From Hymenoscyphus infarciens (lineage: Eukaryota; Ascomycota; Leotiomycetes; Helotiales; Helotiaceae), in assembly GCA_001414345.1 (NCBI GenBank), contig LLCB01000120.1, positions 1 through 64,000 of the forward strand: a stretch of 64,000 bases of DNA, in the 5' to 3' direction. A program made the position numbers and the translations under genes. Of this stretch, positions 1 through 10,546 are shown piece after piece. Numbering within the stretch: the first letter of the stretch is position 1; the number at the start of each line of letters is the position of its first letter. Under the pieces are notes generated by a model that was not told the origin of the DNA, made no database searches, and worked only from the letters and a program-made list of their open reading frames with translations.

Positions 1-650
1 TGTTTTGTAACTATACCGTATATATCCCTCCTTCAATAAAAACCTTTACAAACCGAACCCCACACTTGCAAAACAAAGGGGGGGGGGGGGGGGGGGAGGG
101 GGGGGGGGGGGGGGGGGGGCGGGGGGGGGGGGGGGGGGGGGGGAGTTCTGCGAGCAAAGCACCGCCTAGCCTAGCAGAAGAAGCCGGAGCTTCCCTTTCC
201 CAGATTTTCAAGTCCACACCCTTCTTTCAAACCATCTCCCTCAAAAACCCACCCAGTAGCGCAGTGGTACAGTAAAACCCACTACCACCAAAAATCACCA
301 ATAATCACCAATCATCCGGAAAAGACGTGAAGTCAAAAGAGGAGTAGTGGCTATAGTTTGCCAGTCCAAAAATTGACTCTAAACTAAGTTTTGTTACCCA
401 CCATCTAGAGCTAGAACACTTTGAGTGGCCAAGGTCCACCAAGGCTGGTTTCCCGGAAGAGCAAAAGTTGGATAGAAGAAAAGACCATGGCGAGGAATCT
501 CAACCCGAGGGGGGGGGTGATAGTCGCGTTAACGCTGGGTCTGAAGATCTCCCTCGCTCCTTCCTCACCCCAAAAGTTACTGCCCAGGTGGTCATTCGTT
601 CCTTCCTCTCATGGCTCCCCGCGGTACTTTATTTCCCTTGACAGTTGATA
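1..650. other. Window edge, no gene seen
   Basis: Apart from the G-rich tract at 78-143 I see no coding region. A short open stretch at 421-648 begins without ATG and resembles no family I know. In-frame stops lie immediately upstream of the alcohol dehydrogenase remnant that follows. Confidence 0.5.
78..143 (+). repeat. Poly-G homopolymer tract (66 bp)
   Basis: An almost pure run of G on the plus strand, broken only by an A at 97 and a C at 120. Such a tract could fold into G-quadruplexes and is prone to length error in sequencing, so its true length is uncertain. Shorter G runs occur at 10203-10215 and inside a transporter intron at 36302-36313. Confidence 0.9.
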
Positions 651-882
651 AGTCAAGTTTGCATATATACCCTACGAGATATTAACAGATCTAGAGTTAA
701 CGATTCCGGGTAGTTTAGTGGCACCACGACAAGTCCATAACGAGTGGATTGAGTTTGCTGCTCTGCATGATACCAAGCCCAACATTGAAAAATTTCCACT
801 TACGAGGGAGGGAATTGCAGAGGCAATGGACAAGTTAAACACAGGAAAGATGAGATATAGAGTTGTACTTGTTGCGGAGTAG
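651..882 (+). pseudogene. Remnant of a zinc-type alcohol dehydrogenase, C-terminal tail only
   Basis: Translation of this strand gives about 76 residues ending at a TAG at 880-882. They contain the pattern TIPGSLVAPRQVHNEW, then KPNIEKFPLT, EGIAEAMDKLN and GKMRYRVVLVAE. These match the last part of NADP-dependent, zinc-containing medium-chain alcohol dehydrogenases (the end of the cofactor fold and the C-terminal strand). A TAA stop closes the frame just upstream, and neither the catalytic zinc domain nor the Rossmann glycines are present. I read it as the tail of a gene lost by deletion or rearrangement. It cannot make an active enzyme. Family recognition is from memory of the conserved C-terminus. 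Confidence 0.7.
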
Positions 883-1630
883 AGTACAGGAGTTTCGCTA
901 GTACTATGCACTTCTAGGTTGTTCAGAAGGTGGTCGAACATAAATGATTTTCACTTATTCAATTACGAACTCGTAGCCAATATTCCAGCCCATAAATAGG
1001 ACTTTTTTATAGCAGAACATCTAGAATCTCTTATAGAACTTTTAGGACAGCGTTTATGCAAGAGAACATAAATTTGGAAAATCTCCCCAATCAGCTCTTC
1101 GCTTAGAGGTACGAATATTTTCTGCTTTTGGAAGAGATTTGAAAAAGGCTTGTAACGGTCTACAAGGGTATGAGATGAAAGTCGCTTTCAAGACTGACTT
1201 TGTTAAGCTAATTCCAAGTAAAAGAACCGGTTTGTGTCGAGGAATTAAATGCACTTACCACGTGATTGTCTTCGACCTGAACCAGACCTGAACAGAGGGG
1301 GCAGTCGAGAAACCTGTTCGCCGCGCTTGAACTGATGAGATTATTTCAAAGACGCTACACTCAAGGAAGATGAGACTATACCCAAATATTGAACTGCTAT
1401 ATCGATCCTGAGAACAGTTTAGGTGATCTTCAGTGTCCCAAGCCTGCTGGCACAATGCGTCGTAGAACGATGACCGAAAACTAAGTAAAGTGAGAAATAA
1501 AACCATAATTTGAAGAGTGAACTCTCCCAAGGTTCATACACTGTCAACCAGAAGATCAAAGCTAAAGCCATGAGTTGTTGATTCATAATACAATTCATTA
1601 TAGCTACATAACCACGCACAAACCGAATCC
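883..1630. other. Intergenic, possible further decayed coding
   Basis: No intact gene. On the plus strand around 1103-1250 one frame reads a protein-like stretch (GYEMKVAFKTDFVK, then a Cys-Arg-Gly) bounded by stops. It may be another decayed gene piece, but I cannot assign it. The 3' end of SWC4 lies immediately to the right. Confidence 0.4.
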
Positions 1631-3322
1631 CTATTTCTTTTGTCGTTTAGTACTCTTATCACTAACCGCACTCATCACACTCGCACTCCTCTTATGAGCA
1701 ACGCCTCTTACACTAGCCGCTGGACTACCCGCCTTGTCCTCTCTCTTAATCTCCCCATTCGGCATCCCCTTTCCACCTCCACTTCCACCAACAACCACGA
1801 CCTCTCCACTTGCATCCTCAAACCCCTCCCTTTCCCTCGCCAGCCTCTCCCGTTCAGCCTTCACCGCTCTCGCAGTGGCAATCTCTCCCGCCAACTTATC
1901 CGCAACCTTCCTACTTTCAAGAAGAACATTGATACTCTGTAAAAGTGCATCCCACGCCTCTCCCGTCTCGGCCGTGGGCATGGCCAACCGTTGAGGAATC
2001 TCCAGTTCCGTGAGCACATTGCCAATCTTTGCCTGTTGAACAGCAGATTTCGAAACCAGAGGCTTGAAGATCTTCTCTTGACGGAATGCAGGTCCACTAG
2101 TACCGATCCTCTCATGTCGCGAGACACCATAAGCCCTCTCTTCATCTTCGGTGAGTTGACGACGCTCGGCTGGATTGGGAGGTCCTTTCTTGTTATTATT
2201 GGAGGCGGAAGGTCCTGCTGTTGTTTCCCTAACGGAGCTTTCCCTTCGGTGATCGAAATTCTGTTGGCTTTGACCACTAGGACCTGCGGGACTGATCCCT
2301 TCTCCACCCATGATTGATTTCCGTTGCTTCTTCGATTTATCGGCTGTCATAAGTTGTTGTAGTAATTGTTGGAGGCCTGCGCTGCTGGTGAAGGCGTTGA
2401 CGTTGCTGGTACTTGATGGGGCATCCAGTCTGGCATATAACTCTTGTCTCTCGTCGCTCAGCTTCTCCGTTCGGGTGATAATTCGTTTCAATTCCACCAG
2501 CAGACTTTCTTCTTCCCTCGCTTCCTCTTTCGTTCGCTGAAACGAGTTTTCTGCGAATTGTTTCCTCGCCTTCTCCTGCTCGGGTTTGAAATGCATCATC
2601 GTTTCGTGAAGACTAAACTCTGCACTATTCATTTTGATGGGTGGTTTCCGAATCGCCATCATCATAGCCGTAACAAAATAGTATCTCGACTTCAGATCCT
2701 CCATCGTCCGCGTTTTTGGTGCTATAATAATCGCCCTCGCATTCCCGTCTGCTTCGCCAGGTGTGTGTTCTGGAATAGGCGGTTCGTACTCATATCGATC
2801 CCATATAACCGGCCATCGCAAGTCGAATTCTGCTACCATTTTCATGAGATAATCCGTCTCGTCCTTGGTCCAGTCGTCATTTTTGAGTCGAGATTCGTAT
2901 TCCTCTGGCGTATAATCAGGAAGTTTGACCTGAACGTTGTACTTCGCAAATCCCGAGTCCTCAATCTGATCCCCACCCTTATTCTCTGTCGCACTCTCCC
3001 CATTCTCCCCCACAGGTTGTGTATTCCTCACTTCATCCTTCCTCCTCCAATGCTTCAACACCAGCGACGGGTCACTCCTCGCAGAATTCCTGAAAGGTTT
3101 GAGCTCCCACTTCGCAGCCGGTTTCCTACTCGTGAATCGACGTTTTTTGAATACCAGAACTTCGGGTACGATCGCGATAGGATTATCTCCGCTCAGATTC
3201 TGGACTTCGCGCGCAAGTCCCTTGAGAACATTGCGAGGGGCAGCGATTTTCTGTTTCTTGACGGGTCTCGAGGCGCCTTCCTGCGGGAGGTCCAGCATAT
3301 CGCGAACATCGTGGGAAGTCAT
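1631..3322 (-). CDS. SWC4: SWR1/NuA4 complex subunit SWC4 (DMAP1 homologue)
   Basis: Single-exon gene of 563 residues. The protein is the fungal counterpart of DMAP1/Eaf2, shared by the SWR1 H2A.Z-exchange complex and the NuA4 histone acetyltransferase, acting in the nucleus. The start at MTSHDVRDMLDLP is the family N-terminus; the open frame extends about 32 codons further upstream but has no ATG there. A SANT/Myb-like domain occupies about residues 137-225, with LPDYTPEEYESRL, then W..DETDYLMKMVAEFDLRWPVIWDRYE and a later DLKSRYYFV. After it come a charged coiled-coil region (about 250-320) and a low-complexity basic C-terminus ending KRQKK. It diverges from the p24 gene with only about 256 bp between the start codons, so the two probably share a promoter. 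Confidence 0.9.
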   Translation of the reverse strand: MTSHDVRDMLDLPQEGASRPVKKQKIAAPRNVLKGLAREVQNLSGDNPIAIVPEVLVFKKRRFTSRKPAAKWELKPFRNSARSDPSLVLKHWRRKDEVRNTQPVGENGESATENKGGDQIEDSGFAKYNVQVKLPDYTPEEYESRLKNDDWTKDETDYLMKMVAEFDLRWPVIWDRYEYEPPIPEHTPGEADGNARAIIIAPKTRTMEDLKSRYYFVTAMMMAIRKPPIKMNSAEFSLHETMMHFKPEQEKARKQFAENSFQRTKEEAREEESLLVELKRIITRTEKLSDERQELYARLDAPSSTSNVNAFTSSAGLQQLLQQLMTADKSKKQRKSIMGGEGISPAGPSGQSQQNFDHRRESSVRETTAGPSASNNNKKGPPNPAERRQLTEDEERAYGVSRHERIGTSGPAFRQEKIFKPLVSKSAVQQAKIGNVLTELEIPQRLAMPTAETGEAWDALLQSINVLLESRKVADKLAGEIATARAVKAERERLAREREGFEDASGEVVVVGGSGGGKGMPNGEIKREDKAGSPAASVRGVAHKRSASVMSAVSDKSTKRQKK

Positions 3323-3578
3323 CTTGAATCCCTTTCCTCCGTATCCAGCTTTCGGATTCGCGATCGTAGGGTCGATGACTTGAGTGGTGTTGGTAGAATT
3401 TGAGATCGCCCTGTCCAAAAAGTTGGGGAAGCAGCCTCGTCATCACGTGAAAGTGCTCAGCTCTGGAAATCTGGCACGAATTCACGCGAGGCTCCCCTTT
3501 TCCAACGCGAGAGATAACAAGTCCTTGCATCAACTCCAACATCTCTCATCCTCCCAATTGGCAAACCCGGAAAAAACG
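3323..3578. promoter_or_regulatory. Shared promoter region between SWC4 and the p24 gene
   Basis: This 256-bp gap separates two divergent start codons (SWC4 minus, p24 plus) and must hold both core promoters. I see no clear TATA box in it. The call rests on gene arrangement alone. Confidence 0.5.
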
Positions 3579-4427
3579 ATGCGTTCGATACTCCCTCTCC
3601 TCTCTTTGAGCGCGGTGCTCGCCCCCGTTCAAGCGCTATACTTCTACATCGACGGACAAACCCCTAAATGCTTCTTCGAGGAACTGCCCAAGGATACACT
3701 GGTAGTAGGCCATTACACAGCCGAGGAATACGATGAGAATAGGAAGGTGTGGAGCAAACACGATGGACTGAATATCTTTATCTCTGTTGATGTATGTACT
3801 TCCCTATTGTACCTATACACTTCAATCCCCCTACATACTACACACACCAAACCCCAACCCATCAACAACCACTAACATCAACCCCAGGAAGTATTTGACA
3901 ACGACCACCGCGTAGTATCCCAAAAAGGATCCTCCTCAGGCCGCTTCACATTCAGCGCCGCCGACTCGGGCGACCACAAAATCTGCTTCACACCCTCCTC
4001 CACATCCGGTAACTCGGGTTGGCTTTCGGTCCTCCACCCATCAGGCGGTATAAAACTCACCTTGGATTTGGTTATTGGAGCAACGAGTGCGATTGAGAGT
4101 ACCGACAAGGGCAAGATCAATGATATTGTACAGAAGGTTCAGGATTTGAATGGGAGACTACAGGATATTAGACGGGAACAGGTGTTTCAACGGGTAAGCT
4201 CTCTCTACCTGGGTTCAAATCTGTTGCGGTACCAATATGATGGGCATTTGGAAATTGTACTGATCATCTTCAAATAGGAACGAGAAGCAGAATTCCGAGA
4301 TCAATCCGAAACCACCAACGCCCGCGTAGTCCGATGGACCCTTGTCCAACTCGTCGTCCTAGGAATCACCTGTGCCTGGCAACTCTCGCATCTGCGATCC
4401 TTCTTCATCAAACAAAAGTTAACATAA
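3579..4427 (+). CDS. p24/EMP24 family ER-Golgi cargo receptor, Erp1-like (alpha subfamily)
   Basis: Three exons: 3579-3791, 3888-4193 and 4278-4427; 222 residues. Introns are GTATGT...CAG with an ACTAAC branch site, and GTAAGC...TAG. A signal peptide (about residues 1-19, ending PVQA) precedes a GOLD domain that starts [19 protein letters not shown]. Further on come [11 protein letters not shown], the DSGDHKIC motif, a coiled coil ([22 protein letters not shown]) and one membrane span ([14 protein letters not shown]). The short cytosolic tail [10 protein letters not shown] has the double Phe used for COPII export and lysines of the COPI type. This layout matches yeast Erp1/Erp5/Erp6 rather than Emp24 or Erv25. 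It cycles between ER and Golgi and helps select secretory cargo. Confidence 0.92.
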
Positions 4428-6833
4428 ACTCGACTTCGGGTTACAGGAGACGGTATAGCGATGTTGTATTTACTAAGGGTCAGCATTGAATGAGGACCAC
4501 GGGGTGTTTCCACGGGCGTACTTTTCAGCGATCAAGTCTGATTAGGGTCTGTCACTAGACGACCTTGATGAAAACGAGGAGAAACCAAACTACTTAACTG
4601 TAAGATATGGGCGGTGGGTTGGGATAGGGCGAATGCCTTGGTTGGGGCGCAATCATCACACAGTACAATACCGATGGGCATCGATGGTATGGATGGAGCA
4701 CCGATTCAAAGCAGAAAATATATACCAAATAATGAAACATGAAACACCTTTCCTGAATCTCCCAAGAGTTACTCTGTCTATAACGAAGACCAACAGTTTC
4801 AACCTTTACCCCGTTCCCTTGCTTGCTCAAAAATATCTTTTTGGCCCCCAAACTTGAAACTTGGCTTACTCAAATAAATCACCCAGTAAGCCAACAGTTA
4901 CTCGTGGCTAAGCTGTCAATCGATTGGCGAGCGAATTATTTGCGAGTAAGCCACAGATTACTCACACTTGACTTCCAAATCTTGCATTTCGAACTTCGAA
5001 GTGCTGTCGGTGGTAAGTAAGGTTACGGAGACATGAATTAAGTCGAGCCAGCAGAAGAAAAAAAACTCACATTACCTATCAAGAAAGAAACCACCGTCAA
5101 TTTCATACTTCACCTTCAAACAGCAACTACTGATTTATTCTTTCTTCTTCTTCACTTTTTAGGGGGTTCTTCCAATCTCACACCCAACAACACCCACCCA
5201 CCTCTCACAAATCCAGTGCCTAACCGTCCCTCCCAAATCCACACAACACCGTTCCTCTTTTGAGTCTCTGCCCTCGCTTTTGCTCATTTCTCAAGCCAAA
5301 CAAGTCAACTCAACAACCAACCAGGCAGCCTGTTTTGCTAAATTGCTAACAGAATCCCCAAAACAAATCGCACTACTAACAAAAAGGTAAGCCTGCAACA
5401 CTCCCGCCCGATATGGGCCGAGCTTAGTGGAAAGGTAGAGCGACCACTATCAAGGACGCCCTAACCGTCCATAATATACAAGATCGTCCACACACCCAAC
5501 ATTGGGACTCGCTTCCAGCACGGAAATAAAACTTGAAAGTAGGCTTTAGTTTAGGGATCAAGCTGGGACGGTTCGTGATAGATAGTAAATGCAGTCAATA
5601 CTCAAGACTCGTCCCTGCCTACCTACCTCTCTCATCATCTCATCTCTGACAATTTATAATCTTACCCTAAATGAATTGGAACAACGATGCTCGACTATCT
5701 CAACTTTCTGGGTTATTTGACCGTGGGCTGCAACGAGAACGAGGGGGGTATCGTCCACCTTTTACTAATTTGGACATTTGGACAGCAAGCTCGAGTCAAG
5801 GAACTTGTTTACTTGATTGGCCAAATATGGGAATGTGAACTCATTTAGATCTTTATTCACCAAACTAACGAGGCTAGCATGAGTAAGTCGTATCGAAAGT
5901 AGCTTCTGTAAAGTAGACATTAGGTCAATAGTGAATTGAGCTTGGTCATTAGTAGGGCCGATCAAACAAACCCTACGGCATATACCCTCAAATTCACTCG
6001 CCAACAAGAATCACATATCTCACCAGTAAGCAAAAAACTCAAGAGAGGTTATTAATTTGAAAATTTGCCATTCATCGAACTGTGGACCCCCCGAAATCTT
6101 TAGGAAAAAAAAGTCCCCATGCAGCATCTATTTCACACACACACACTCGCCCCAATTCGCCTTACTTTCGCCAGCCTTGCTTTTCCCATTTCAAGAAAAA
6201 GACAAGAGAAAAACCACAGAAAGCTTGTAAATAAACTGTTCATGAGTCCTTTCCAATGATGCAAAAAAAAGGGGAAACCCCCCAAAAAAGACTCCAACCC
6301 AAACAACAGGAACTGACTGGACTGGAGCCCCCCATTTTTTGTCTCTCGGAATGCAGTCAATGAAAAGGGAGATTCTGCGATTCTATCGTTGATCTGATGG
6401 AGAGAGGAAGCCGAGGGAGGTGATGGAAACCGGAGGTCAAAATAAGTAATCTTGAAGTAATTTCTGGGGCATTAAGCCGTATGCCTGGAGAGGGAAACCA
6501 TGGAATGATTTCTTGTTGATACGGGAAAAAGGAGCTTCGTCGACTTATAGGAGGTGGAACATGTATTTGGACAAACAACGAGAGTCGTATACTGCGAAGA
6601 GCAGTAGTGAGGAAAGGCGTGTGGCACTCTGCTCCCGATTGCAGAGTATAGTGATTAGAAAGGATTTCGATGGCGGGGGGTTTTTTATGTCATTAACGCC
6701 TTCTGAGAAAAGAGAATCGGGTTATGGAGAGGTTCGGGATGGAGATCGTTGGGCTTTTTGAATCTATTCATGGGGTTGTGTTCATCCTGATGATCGTCAG
6801 TTTATGCAGCTTTCCCCGTGTTGTGACATGTTA
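4428..6833. other. 2.4-kb intergenic region
   Basis: No gene with recognisable protein features was found between the convergent p24 and casein kinase genes. It contains a small foldback repeat at 4861-4964. Much of 6100-6800 is probably the 3' UTR or downstream region of the kinase gene. Confidence 0.5.
4861..4964. repeat. Small foldback/MITE-like element
   Basis: The left arm (4861-4877, TTGGCTTACTCAAATAA) is matched in inverted orientation by 4935-4953 (reverse complement GTGGCTTACTCGCAAATAA), differing by two inserted bases and one change. There is also a direct pair AGTAAGCC...TTACTC at about 4884-4903 and 4945-4964. The arms could form a hairpin. I saw no clear target duplication. Confidence 0.45.
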
Positions 6834-8368
6834 CTAACCGCAACACAACGTCTTCATGAGTTTCTGGAAGCCGGTTGGAGCTGGTTCCTGGCTTTGCCTG
6901 TTTTGAGCTTGGGCTGTCATATGTGGCTGGGACGTCATTCGTTGTGGTAGGTTGTTCGAACTGTTCTGGAATTGCGCCTGGGTTGAGCCTGTGGGAGTAG
7001 CGACGTCTTGGAGGCCCCCCGCCGCTCCGCTCGTGCGTTTTGGGACCAGCCCTCCTTGGGCGTTTGGTCGATCGCGCGGTTTGCCCATCCCCGGCTTGAT
7101 CGGGGACGGTGGCGGGGGCTGCGCGGCGTTTAAACGGGCGGCAGTGAGGTGGCCTGGTGTGCTGTTTCCTCCTCTTGTTGTTCCATGTAACTCTCGGGCA
7201 GATGCTCCTGGGACGGCATTTTGGTTGTGTAGCATATGTTGTGAAGGATGTTGCTTCATTGCCTCCCATCCCTTGCCATTGTTGAGTTTCATCCAATCGT
7301 ACTCGCCATCTTCCACTTCTCCAGTGTTCTTCAACGCTTGGGTGAAGAGATCTCGGAGGTAGTCGTAGTCGGGAGTATCCTCGAATCCAAGGTTACGGAC
7401 GTAACTCAGATATTTGTTGAACTCTTCATGGAATCCATCACACAAGTCCTTGATAGCAGTGGTCTGCTTCTTCTCTCCAATCTTCTCGTACTTCTGCTTG
7501 TTGGTCGCAGCCTTCAATCCTTGCCATGGTAAACCACCTCGTAAGAAATACATAAAGACATGTCCCAATGCCTCCAAATCGTCTCGTCGTGATTGTTCTC
7601 GTCCCAAATGTGTGTTGATACTCATATATCGAGCGGTACCAGACAGTGACTTTCGCTCGCGGTATGGGATGTGTTGCTTCGTTTTTGGATCCCTATATTG
7701 CTTTGCCATACCGAAATCTACCACATGAATCACATTTGCTGACTTGGATCCTGGTCGACCGATGAGGAAATTATCAGGCTTGATATCACGATAGATCAAG
7801 TTCTTTTCGTGGATTGTTTGAACCCTCGACAGCTGTGACAATTAGCAAAGATAATCGATTCCCATACCATGTCAACATACCATTTGCTTCGCTACCATTA
7901 CCACCGTCTTTGTCGAGAACCTGCGGTTGCAGTGATCGAAGAGATCTTCGAGGGATGGACCGAGCAGGTCAATCACTAAGATATTGTGAAGACCTTCCTG
8001 ACCGAAATAGTAGACATTAGGGATACCGGCTATGCAATATTAGTTCCTGGACCTTGGATACGATTGTTTGTGTGTACTAACGGCAACCAACAAGGATTTT
8101 ATATGTTCGATACTCGTCTCGTAACTGTGGTGCATCACTCTTTCGTGGTTCCTGCGGGAGTGTGAGTTGATGTTGATTGAGATACGGTCCCTTTCATCAG
8201 ACGGAAGACAGCTGCTGGATGGAGACGAGGGGTGCATACGAATTTAATGGCAACCTGTTGGTTGTTCAAAAGATTTGTCCCCTCAAAAATGACACCAAAT
8301 GAGCCCTCTCCAATCTTCTTTCCTACCCGATAGTGTACACCCACGACGTTTGACGACGAAGAAGCCAT
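6834..8368 (-). CDS. Casein kinase I, membrane-anchored YCK type
   Basis: Four exons on the minus strand: 8240-8368, 8082-8151, 7881-8029 and 6834-7832; 448 residues. The kinase domain (about 10-285) has the glycine loop GEGSFG, VAIK lysine 42, the catalytic loop YRDIKPDNF (Asp132) and DFG (Asp155), with the CK1 hallmark [18 protein letters not shown] Pro/Gln/Asn-rich tail follows and ends KLMKTLCCG. The near-terminal Cys pair resembles the palmitoylated end of yeast Yck1/Yck2 and separates it from the nuclear Hrr25 class. Role: Ser/Thr kinase at the plasma membrane in endocytosis, nutrient sensing and polarity. A GTTAGT splice-donor-like sequence overlaps the stop codon, so an alternative C-terminus is possible. 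Confidence 0.95.
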
Positions 8369-10546
8369 GATACGATGATTGACTCGAGTTCGAAGTCGAA
8401 CTCAACGGAAAAATGAGCGTAAGAGGAGGTCGGAGGTCGTCGAGGATGGATGGGATGGGATGGGATGGGATGGGATGAGATTGGGGGGTGTGGCCGAGTC
8501 GAGAAGCGCGAGGCTCTTCTCTAGGGACGAGAGGGAGACGCGACGACGCTGGTCCCGGGGCGTATGAGCATTGACTTGGGGGCGAACCTCCCTGCGAGTG
8601 CCAACTGCCAAAGAATGAACTGGTGGTTGACGCTGATTCTTTCTAGCTCGCAGGAAAAGAAGCGGAGGTTGGTGAATGGTGATTGCTTTGCAAGATTGTG
8701 CCAGTGCCAGTGGAGGTCGGATATGAGGTTGAGGGTGAAATTGGGCGGAGCTCACTTGAAGCGAATCGGGCAGGCAAGCCGCACGGGGCAAGGAGTGACA
8801 GAGTGACAGAGTGACAGGGAGTGTGTGTGTGAGAGTCTGAGAGAGAGAGAGAGAGAGAGAGGAGACGAGTCAAACGCTGGAGCCTCGAGCGATGGATCAT
8901 TCAATGCGTGTACTCGTATTATGAGAATCGTAGATCACAACAACAATGATTTCTTAATGGGAAAAAGAAAAAAAGACTAGAGCGGTTGGAAGGAGGATTG
9001 TTATTATCGAAGCGACGGCGGAGCGAGGAGAAGCGGCGTGAACTCAAAGTCAGAAGGACGACGGGAGTAAAGTAGGGAGCGCGCTAGCACCGATCTCTAG
9101 CCACCAGACACCCACCAGACACCCAGAGTCCAGAGTCCAGAGTCCAGACGCAGACACCTCAGACACCGCCTCTATCAAGTCTACCGGTCTGTACCGGTCA
9201 GCCGGCCAGATCTCGGTGGGAAAGATGTCTCTTCATTTATTCCAGGTTATTCACAAAGACACCCATTTCTACATACGGCCATGCCGAGGTGGACGATAAA
9301 TACGTAAAGAACCTCATCTCCCCCTCACCAATCCTCTATCAAACCCATCAACCAGCATAGAGATTGGCATAAACACACACGCTCTTACTCGAGTAGACGC
9401 AACGCTTAAACTTACCCTACTTTATAGTGTAGGCTCCGTACTCGAGTACACAGGTACTGTACACTCCAGTTCTCCGTATCACCTCCGTACCTGACAGCTA
9501 CGTTTCCCCATAACCTCCTCCCAACCTCAACTCCTGCAACCCCCCATCCATCATCTGCATCTCAGGGGCTGAGCAATTGCTTGCTTGCTTGCTTCTCAAC
9601 CCGGAAATAGCTGTTACACACCCCCATTGGTCCCCTTCTCAACCACAAACAAGCTTCAAAATCCTCCGGAATAATGCGTTGGCGCGTCTGTTCTGTTTGT
9701 CGAAGGAATCAGGGAACTCTCGGCTACGCGCGAACCTCTCGTTCTAGATCTGCTCTCAATGGCAATGTCCGTACGGACCTCCTCGAGGAGTCAGGAACCG
9801 TCCTGGAAGTTATTCAGGAAGGTTTCATACTCAGTTACTCGGCATGAATTGAAGTCCTCCTTACTCAACACAATCCTCACCGCAAACAAAAAACCCTTCT
9901 CTTTTTCCCGATCTCAAAATGCACGACACAACACAACAACAACACAACAACAACACACCAAGCGGTGAACCACTCTCTCAGCTCCACGCGCTTGTTTCAA
10001 ACCCCACCTCTGGCGCGGGCATCGGCTCCTCTCCACAAGCCCACAAGGATCTCTCCTTGAACCCCCCTTGGCACCCCATTGGATGCAAATGCCCACTTTA
10101 CGACTGCACAAACGGAGCTAAGAACCTTACTCCAGTTTCCCAATTTCAATTCCAGAAAATCTTATCAACAAATAAGGGGGGAGCATCAGGAGGGAAAGAA
10201 GGAGGGGGGGGGGGGCAATTTTTCCGACCAATCAATCAGTAGGTTACAAAAGGTATTCGTTATTCATCCATGCTTGCATTTGGTTTTCTTTTCGCCACCC
10301 ATCCGCAAACCACCACTGCCCCGCTTAAACCTTCAAAACTAATTGTTCCCTATGTTACAATAACTCTCCCATATCTCTCTTGCGTATCTTTCTGTCGATC
10401 TCTCTGTCTTCTCTCTCAATCCCTAGCCCTGAACCCAATTTTGAAAGGCTCCCAGAGGTCTCGCGTGCGAGAAAGGAAAACTTTTGGAGAAATATACAAA
10501 GTACAAATTATCCGCTCAAAGCCAAAAAAATGCCATCATCTCATCC
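8369..10546. other. 2.2-kb upstream/intergenic region with microsatellites
   Basis: This lies between the kinase start and the 3' end of NUP133. It holds a TGGGA pentamer array at about 8450-8477, a GA array at about 8836-8861, a triplicated CAGAGTC-type repeat at about 9124-9149 and a short poly-G at 10203-10215. I found no credible coding region. The size suggests a long 5' leader and promoter for the kinase gene. Confidence 0.5.

Noticed and set aside
2444..3403. Long open stretch on the plus strand
   Set aside because: It is antisense to the SWC4 coding exon, whose protein matches a known family end to end. The plus-strand translation is Arg/Phe/His-rich and resembles nothing.
6802..6840. 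Casein kinase ending after an extra C-terminal intron
   Set aside because: A GTTAGT donor overlaps the stop, but the protein already ends with the expected Cys pair and no convincing acceptor with a conserved continuation was seen.
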